Assembly (NCBI GenBank): GCA_021781855.1
Contig: JAJXWC010000164.1
Coordinates: 1-5,260 of the forward strand
DNA from: Bacillota bacterium
Lineage (GTDB): Bacteria; Bacillota; Bacilli; Lactobacillales; Streptococcaceae
Direction of reading: 5' to 3'
Length of the DNA: 5,260 nt
The notes beneath the pieces are model-generated. The model ran no database searches and was not told the DNA's origin. It saw only the letters and a list, made by a program, of their open reading frames with translations. Positions 4,822-5,260 of the stretch are shown here, one piece after another. How positions within the stretch are numbered: position 1 is the stretch's first letter; each line of letters starts with the position of its first letter. A program made the position numbers and the translations under genes.

Positions 4822-5260
4822 TCAAATTTTGTCGGCAATCGAAGCAAAATTTTCTTTCAAAATCGCAACACTATGAGCAAATGCTTTCATTTCATCAACC
4901 GATAACGGCATTTCCAACAATTCACGCACGCCGTCACGATTGATGACCGCAGGCGTACCGATGAAAACGTCTTGATGTCCATATTCGCCATTCAAATAAG
5001 TCGATACTGGCAAAATCACATTTTCATTCCGCAGAATTGCACGTGTAATCCGCGCTAATACTGCTGCAATGCCGTAAGAAGTATTCCCTTTTCGTGTGAA
5101 AATATCAAAACCGACTTCTCGAATTTTCTGGTCCATTTCTGTATATTTTGGCAAACGATTTTCGATTTCCTTAATCGGCTTTGCGCCTACCGCAACGGTG
5201 CGCCAAGCGGTAAAACTGGAGTCACCATGCTCGGCCATGACGTAGCCATGTACATTCGTT
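4822..5260 (-). CDS. ldh: L-lactate dehydrogenase, N-terminus cut by window edge
   Basis: This is the C-terminal part, about 145 residues, of an NAD-dependent L-lactate dehydrogenase, the cytoplasmic tetramer that reduces pyruvate to lactate and regenerates NAD+. The frame continues to the right edge; the internal Met at 5238 is not the start, since NVHGYV precedes it in frame. The catalytic His lies in NVHGYVMAEHGDSS, which usually reads NVH-Y-MGEHGDSE. GNTSYGIAAVLARI holds the substrate-pocket Thr, and LPVSTYLNGEYG and VFIGTPAVINRDGV are typical C-terminal LDH blocks. The end (ILKENF...ADKI) is at normal length. About 170-180 N-terminal residues with the Rossmann fold lie outside the window. 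Lactococci carry several LDH paralogues, and in the one best known ldh sits with pfk and pyk. Here it is next to tpiA, so this may be a secondary paralogue. No terminator precedes the tpiA promoter. Confidence 0.92.
   Translation of the reverse strand, partial: TNVHGYVMAEHGDSSFTAWRTVAVGAKPIKEIENRLPKYTEMDQKIREVGFDIFTRKGNTSYGIAAVLARITRAILRNENVILPVSTYLNGEYGHQDVFIGTPAVINRDGVRELLEMPLSVDEMKAFAHSVAILKENFASIADKI

Noticed and set aside
1..5260. Mobile element, CRISPR array, toxin-antitoxin pair or defence system
   Set aside because: No transposase, integrase, regularly spaced repeats, terminal inverted repeats or small paired genes were seen. All six genes are metabolic, envelope or unknown membrane proteins in co-directional single units.

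Overview
The window looks like ordinary chromosome from a low-GC lactic-acid Firmicute, most likely Lactococcus or a close Streptococcaceae relative. The basis is AT-rich intergenic DNA, strong AGGAGG-type ribosome sites, TGn-TATAAT promoters, a LytR-type LCP protein, an L-lactate dehydrogenase beside triosephosphate isomerase, and a TPI sequence that resembles lactococcal enzymes from memory. The genus is an inference; no database search was made.

All six genes lie on the minus strand. In transcription order, right to left, they are: the 3' part of an L-lactate dehydrogenase (from beyond 5260 to 4822); tpiA (4680-3919); a choloylglycine hydrolase/penicillin V acylase family enzyme (3831-2926); a small multi-pass membrane protein of unknown function (2794-2216); a LytR-CpsA-Psr cell-wall ligase (2076-829); and the 5' part of an aldo/keto reductase (688 to beyond 1). 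Both edge genes are cut by the window.

The genes look mainly like single transcription units rather than one operon. Convincing promoters precede tpiA and the membrane protein gene, and a weaker one precedes the reductase. Intrinsic terminators with U-tracts on the minus strand follow tpiA, the hydrolase and the LCP gene. The gaps are 87 to 141 bases, so no stretch over 300 bases lacks a gene.

ldh and tpiA belong to central carbon metabolism: TPI feeds the lower half of glycolysis, and LDH regenerates NAD+ from pyruvate. The LCP protein acts at the outer face of the membrane in attaching glycopolymers to peptidoglycan. The hydrolase, membrane protein and reductase have no visible functional link to these or to each other.

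I found no mobile element, CRISPR array, RNA gene or evident new multi-gene system. The points most worth a second look are regulatory. The LCP start codon lies inside a perfect 8-bp hairpin with no clear ribosome site, downstream of TTTAG repeats. The hydrolase gene starts with no ribosome site just after a -10-like element. The tpiA leader carries an 11-bp hairpin, and the reductase leader is also structured.
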